From Sialis fuliginosa (taxonomy: Eukaryota > Arthropoda > Insecta > Megaloptera > Sialidae), in the NCBI GenBank assembly GCA_961205875.1, contig OY540822.1:12464501-12528500 (forward strand): 64,000 nucleotides of DNA, written 5' to 3'. Made by a program: the position numbers and the translations under genes. The notes below the pieces were generated by a model. That model worked only from the letters and a program-made list of their open reading frames with translations, had not been told where the DNA came from and searched no databases. Numbering within the stretch: the first letter of the stretch is position 1; every line of letters begins with the position of its first letter. Positions 58,161-64,000 of this stretch are shown here, one piece after another.

Positions 58161-61100
58161 CATTGTTTGAATTTTTGTTTTGATTGAAATGCATTAGAGT
58201 AAAAGAAACAAGGATCAATAATTCTATAAAAAAAAATATATATACCTATATGAAAATATTCAAATTACCTGAACTGTTAAAACACATTATTTTTAACATT
58301 TAATTGATGTAAATACAATTATTGAAAAAATTTATTGCACTCGTTAGTTTTCCTTTATACATTTTAAATATTTTTCGCTTTTATTTAAATAATATTACTT
58401 TGTACCTACAAAAATTCAACATTAAAAGTTTAAACTACGTAAAATTCACTCAACTACACATTTTGATATTAATTTGACAAATCTGACTTACTTGTTAATT
58501 TATTATTTATAACAAGTGAATTTTACTCTAACGTAACTAAAATATAATTGTGTATTTCGTTTAAAATGTCTCTAACCTAAAATGCTCAGTGATGAAAAAA
58601 ATGTTAAAGCGATAATTTAAAATCAAAATGAACTCTTTTGAAAATATATCACAACCACAAATTTCATTTTGATTTTAATGTAAGCCATCGTAAATAGTTA
58701 TCGTCAAATATTCTGTGATAAATTACAAATAAAGTTTTACTTTAATACTTGAGAAATACAAAAATATTATTCACTACTATTTTAAATCGATTTTAAGATG
58801 CCATGCTATTTATTACTTGCATATTTATATTTCTTCATATTCAATAGCTGTATGGAAGTAGGATTCATATCACAGATCTTATTTCAATTTTAAAATACAT
58901 ACGCAGTGGGCTTGAACCACTTAAGTTGCTCTCAACCAAAACAGCTGTATTTTCTTGTTTATTTAAAGGGCTATTCTACTTCTTCAGGTCAGAAAAATTA
59001 ATTTTTTTTTTAATTTCAATAATGGTATTTTTTTGCGAAAATCGATAGCGGCACACATACAGATAAGAATCTTTTTTAATTTTTTATTTCAAACCACCTG
59101 GTGTGAACAAATCACCTGCGCCAGCGAGAAAAACTTTCTTCCAATGTACTGCCATAATGTTCAATAAATAAAAATTTACACGCTATAAAAAAAATTTCTT
59201 TCTATTCTCTTTCAGGGAAGAAAATTTTTTTCTTATTTATTAAAAAAGTTAATTTTATTGACCCGAAGAAGTAGAATAGCTCGTTAAATTTAGAGTTCTA
59301 GCTATCAACTATTATTTATGTTTCAAGCGAGACCCACTGGATATTTTTATATTGTATTTAAAAACAAATGGATTAAAATTTGAAAAGTTATTTTTAGTTT
59401 TTAAATAATATAAATATGGCAACCAATAATAACTTCTGTCTCTGAATTGAAATGTACCAAAAAATATTGTATACTATTTGTTTTAAAATATACGCACTTA
59501 TAAACTACCTTCTATAAATATAAATTACTTGTATAAAATAATACAATTCTATGCATACTTGTCGGCATTTCATTTAAATCTTTTATTGTGATTCAAACCC
59601 CAAAAAACGCACTACCTTTTATAATCAATTATATTAACATCAAGACAGTAAGCTTACATTTAAAATGTTTTGCATTTCCCTCAATTACGTACCCTAAAAT
59701 CACAATTAAAGATTTAAATGTTGCACACGTTCATTATAATAAAGTAAACTCTCTGTATTAATAAATTGGGCGTCAAGCTTCAGAGAACCAGGCCATTTTT
59801 TCATTTTTGTTTTTTCTTCCCACTTTTGCTGGCTGTCATAATTACCGTATATTAAATATTTTACTATTTATGAAATATATCAAATACAGAGGTTTTACAA
59901 TATTTTTTTTAAATGCATACATTTAAATTACTTATTACAAATGATAATTTTTATCAATTTTATAAAAATATGAAATATATACAACATGGGTACATATCAT
60001 TTACTTATTATATTATATATATATATATATATAGAAATTTCAAAAATAGTTCTCGTACCCAAAATTTCATTTTAATTTAAATTAAAAAAAAAAAACAGTC
60101 TATGAGCCTTTTGATTATTGTAGGCACATTAAAATAAGGCCTATTAATTTACATACACACTAATACAATCTAATTTCTTAATTATATAATTCTTTATTAA
60201 AAATCATTAATTGAAACGCATGAAATATCTACACTGTGCGTTTCAAGCATTTATTTTTCGTTGCTGCTAAAATATAAATATGTTTATATATATAAAGTAA
60301 TATTCAAAGGGAATGTTATTAATATACAAGAATATTATCAACATTTATGATTTTCTTGTATATAATGATTTGTTAGAACCAACGGATTCTAATAAATCAA
60401 TTCAAGTAGGAATATAAATTACTTTTTACGTATTAGTTATGATTGAAACATATTTCTCAATTTGATTCTTAAAATATATATATCTAATATATTTTGAAAA
60501 TGTCACACTAAAGTAAAAGCGAACAAATATTATCTGAATCTGTTAAGTGAATTAATCTACATTGAAATAAATTAAAAAAACACAACGCAATCATGAACAC
60601 AACCAAACAATCAATTCAAGCTGCAAAATGTAAAGTTCGCCATCAGCTGTCATAGAGATAGTATTCAATAAATACACATTTGTGGTACAAATAAAGAAAA
60701 TAAATACGTCAATCAATATAAACTAAAAATGTAATCTACAAGATTTTATGAATTTTAGTTTAAAAATAATGCACCTAACATTGTCGTTTTCTTATAATTT
60801 ATTTTTAGTGTTTTGTGAAACATTTATATTTGTATCATACTATCAACGTTGCAATCAAGGTTAAAAATTCAATCCATGTGCATTAGATATTTAATAAGTT
60901 CATGGAGAAGACACGATTTATACCCAATTTGTTGAAACAGTCTTTTTGTTTATTGGAATGTTTTCTTAATACTTATTCATTATTTTTTATTCGATGTATT
61001 AAATATCATAGACAACATTTTAAACGTTTGTTTATAAAAATATTTCTATATTTATTTTCAAGTAAAAAATACTTTCATTTAATTTTTCTATATTTAGTTC

Positions 61101-61871
61101 TAATTTTATTTTTTAGTTATTGTCTATGATAAAATAATAATTTATTAGCATCAATCAATAATATTTAAAATAACTGCAATATAACACCTCTGTCTTACTT
61201 TTTTTTTAATAACACATAAAAATGATTTTTTTCGAGAAATTAGTAAAAAATATAAATGACTAGTAATTTTTTAATTTTGAAGATATTTGAAAGTCTACAG
61301 AGGTGTTATTTACAAAAAGAAAAAATGTTCAAATTAAAAACAAATATAAATGAGAATAACAAAAGATGAAATAAATTAAAATAAATTTTATTCTTCGTTT
61401 CAAAAAGTCCACCAATAATACTTCATAAAATTATACTGGATGGCTATTTTAAGTCTTTCGTTCAATTATTAAAATGAAATGTATTATTTTAAAAAATAAA
61501 ATATATTCATACAAAATGTGCTTAAATTATACAAATTTTTTTGAATTTTATTATTTTTTACGACATAAAAAAAAAACATATTGATAATCACATCAACAAA
61601 AAAAATTAACACAAAAAGAAAAAAAATATATCGGAATCGTGATAAAATAAAAATAATTTGAGCACATTCATACCGTCCTCATATTGAATCTTCAAACAGA
61701 CAAAGCTGTACTAACAGTACATAACATAAAAACAGTACTCTCGATACAATACATTTGGTTTAAAATAAAGTCAAAATATACATACATCATTTAAAAACAA
61801 ACTCACAAATGGCACAAACCAACATTTATCTCAAATATTTGGTCAGCATTAAGTATGTCAATGTCTTAACT
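58161..61871. other. AT-rich DNA including the cadherin 3' side
   Basis: Besides the MITE at 58968-59282 and a TA microsatellite near 60013-60032, only chance ORFs are seen. The part next to 61872 is presumably the 3' untranslated region of the cadherin gene; several tttatt hexamers exist, so the poly(A) site cannot be chosen from sequence alone. Confidence 0.4.
58968..59282. mobile_element. MITE with inverted termini of about 35 bp
   Basis: The left end 'ggctattctacttcttcagg' is mirrored by 'cccgaagaagtagaatagct' on the right, with further pairing of 'gaaaaattaatttt' type inward. About 315 bp, no coding frame. Confidence 0.72.
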
Positions 61872-64000
61872 TCAGCACCACGACTCCTCGCCTCCTTCCT
61901 GGCTGTCGTCATCACTCGGGTCTTCACCGTACATATCTGCCAGTTTACGGAACCGTGGCCCGAAATTCGACAGGTAATTGAACTTCAGGTCTCCTTCATC
62001 CGTACCTGAAACACATATTTAATAAAAATATTATATTCGTTTTTGTGTTGTATGTACTTTGAGCAAAGAGTAATTAATTACATGATGCTAAAGATGAGAG
62101 TGATCCACTTGTGTTTCCATCTCCTTCATAGGCGTAATGGCGCACGTCGTCTAACGGAGACATATCATGGTCGTTATCACAAGCCTCTTTTTTTGTATCC
62201 AGAAAACCACATATGTCAGGCACATCATCATGAGATCCAACTGCAAAAACAATAAATTATCGGTTAGGTTTTCTTCTGCTTAAAACTCCAAACGTTACCT
62301 TTGTCAATAGTTTTGTTCAGTGGTATAAGATTATCACGTAGTTTAGGGAAAACATGTAAATCGTAATTGGCATCAACTTCTCCGCCACCTTCGTCTTCAT
62401 AATTGATTATGTTTTCACGGATATCGTCCATATCTTTATCATTGTATGGATCTTGCCGTCTTCTATGTACAACAACGGCCAACAGCAGAACTGTAATGAA
62501 AGAGGGGGGGAAACAATTAATATATTGACACGAGTATTGAAAACAGAAAAAAAAACAATTCACTTACTAAGAAGTATTGCAATACAAACAAGAAGGGCGA
62601 CTAGAAAGTTTGAATTAATGCTAATAGAAGCTCCTGCTGAACCCAACGCTTCTGAACAACTTGGTGATGCATGTACGGATAAACTCGGCTCTCCAAGATT
62701 ATAAGTCTGAAACAAATACAGTTTGTATAAATTCTGGACGTTTATTCTGCGTTATAATTTCTTTACCTTTTGATTATTAATAACTAAGTTGCTTATACAT
62801 CCTGAAAAACCGACATCCGTAGGGGTTTTTGACCAATTGAACATTTTAGTCAATTCCGACAATGGAACGGACGACCCACCCAAATGTAACGGAGAATTGA
62901 CATTAAGGAACTGATTTTTACCAACAGGATTCTCACTTGCGTAACAAATACTTGTCCTGCATTCGTCGACGACCATTTCGATAGTCTGAAAAATTATTAG
63001 CAACTATAGGAACTGTAGTTTTTTAACATCAAATAAGCTTTCTAGTTATATTAGTATATTTCTATGAAATAAACCGATAGTTTAAGACTTACAGAATTAT
63101 TTAATATAATTTCTATTTTGTGAGTTTTTCCATCATTCACTTTAATGTACTTATGTTTAACTTCTACAACTCCTGATCCGTAATCTACAAATAATATGGG
63201 ATATCCATTTTCTAATTGCAGTGCCAGAAAATCTATAAAAAACAAAATCAGCATAAGTTAATTTAAAAATTTAATAAGAGATTAAAAATACGGACCTGAA
63301 ATCGGCAGTAAAGGATTATAAAACACTGGACCTAGGTACATTATCAGTCCACGCTTTTGATGCGACCTGACATCCAATGAAATAGTCATATTTGTACAAG
63401 AATCTAACGGTGGATACATCGCCCACCCGTCGCTGTGGAATGCTATACTTTTTATTTCACAATTAGGGCCCATATTATCTGTAAGTAATATTTGCAGTTA
63501 TTGTTATTAAATCCAGTTTTTTTATTATAATTTTTACTATACCTTGAGCGCATTGACAAGAATTATTAGGTAAGAGTTTTCCACCGTTGAGGCAAACTTT
63601 CGGAGCTGGCAATAAGCATTCACAGATTGGTTGGACTTCAGCACGAACACCGACAAATGAAGTTTTGTTTGTGAACACTGAATAAGGGATATTGTCCTTC
63701 CTAAGAATGTTCACGCAAGAATTCTCACAGTGAGCTTTTTCTATTATACATTCGTCGATATTTATCATCAACATTTCAGCGTTAAGTTTACGTTCCAACT
63801 AAGAAATTAATTAGACATTTATTAATCAAAACTATTAAGCTTGGATTGCTCCTGATAGAATACTTACTTCTGTTTGTTGTTCCATGACAGCTTTATTTAT
63901 TTTCTCCGGAGAATAATAAGGAGATCCGTGAGCAGAAAACCTAATATCCAGCAGTGAATCATTTTTAGAAACACTTGAGTGTAATACAGTGAATAAATCT
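61872..64000 (-). CDS. shg: Classical cadherin, DE-cadherin (shotgun)-like, C-terminal part
   Basis: Adhesion receptor of adherens junctions that binds p120 and beta-catenin inside the cell. Nine exons in transcript order: 64000-63868 (5' side cut by the window), 63798-63543, 63478-63296, 63232-63093, 62985-62767, 62706-62568, 62490-62299, 62240-62082, 62005-61872; all phases match, giving 517 residues to the stop. Order: end of the non-chordate classical cadherin region (RFSAHGSPYYSPEK, NKTSFVGVRAEVQP), one EGF-like module (VCLNGGKLLPNNSCQCAQ), one laminin-G domain (GWAMYPPLDSC to GFSGCISNLVINN), transmembrane segment (FLVALLVCIAILLILLLAVV), p120-binding juxtamembrane motif (DDIRENIINYEDEGGGE) and catenin-binding tail (SLSSLASCTDEGDLKFNYLS, FGPRFRKLADMYGEDPSDDD). 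A single laminin-G domain directly before the membrane favours DE-cadherin over N-cadherin, which has two. The cadherin repeats lie outside the window. Confidence 0.88.

Noticed and set aside
1-64000. CRISPR arrays, LTR retroelements, Polintons or viral gene copies
   Set aside because: No regularly spaced repeats, no paired long terminal repeats and no capsid, polymerase or integrase-like frames were recognised; all clear elements are small non-autonomous DNA transposons or retroposon tails.

Overview
The window looks like a piece of an AT-rich insect nuclear genome. Exons are short, introns carry GT..AG ends, and there are no bacterial operons, rRNA or tRNA. The readable genes are insect-type: the circadian transcription factor Clock, a phenylalanine hydroxylase very close to fly Henna, and a classical cadherin whose membrane-proximal part has a single laminin-G domain, as in insect DE-cadherin (shotgun). 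Base composition and frequent tacctac/gtaggta strings would suit an aphid-like or other sternorrhynchan bug, but that placement is a guess.

Layout. 1-20300 is mostly intergenic or intronic AT-rich DNA with many small non-autonomous DNA transposons, including a 745-bp foldback at 6761-7505, an inverted repeat at 8344-8616, a hAT-type element with a perfect 8-bp target duplication at 13463-13728 and a Tc1-like MITE at 14592-15074. It also holds one orphan first coding exon on the minus strand (15240-15544). Clock occupies 20349-23350 on the plus strand in twelve exons joined in one frame (633 residues). Phenylalanine hydroxylase occupies 28332-30974 on the minus strand, convergent with Clock; six exons are read, and a short N-terminal exon is probably missing. 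The 5 kb between them holds a small tandem array but no gene.

31000-48700 is transposon-rich. Four copies of one Tc1-like MITE lie in the window (two of them here), together with nested hAT-type elements. At 33110-35429 there is an odd duplicated pair of exon-like segments whose intron is better conserved than the exons. A gene of at least eight exons on the plus strand (48741-53260, about 1050 residues) encodes an unrecognised, probably nuclear, serine-rich protein with two SUMO-interaction-like motifs, a faintly DAXX-like start and a near-perfect four-copy 63-nt internal repeat. A partial copy of this locus (its exon 4 joined to its far-downstream block) lies at 57585-58160. The right edge (61872-64000, minus strand) carries the last nine exons of the cadherin; its cadherin repeats lie beyond the window.

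Clock, Henna and the cadherin have no evident shared pathway. No complete autonomous transposon, LTR element or virus-like element was identified.
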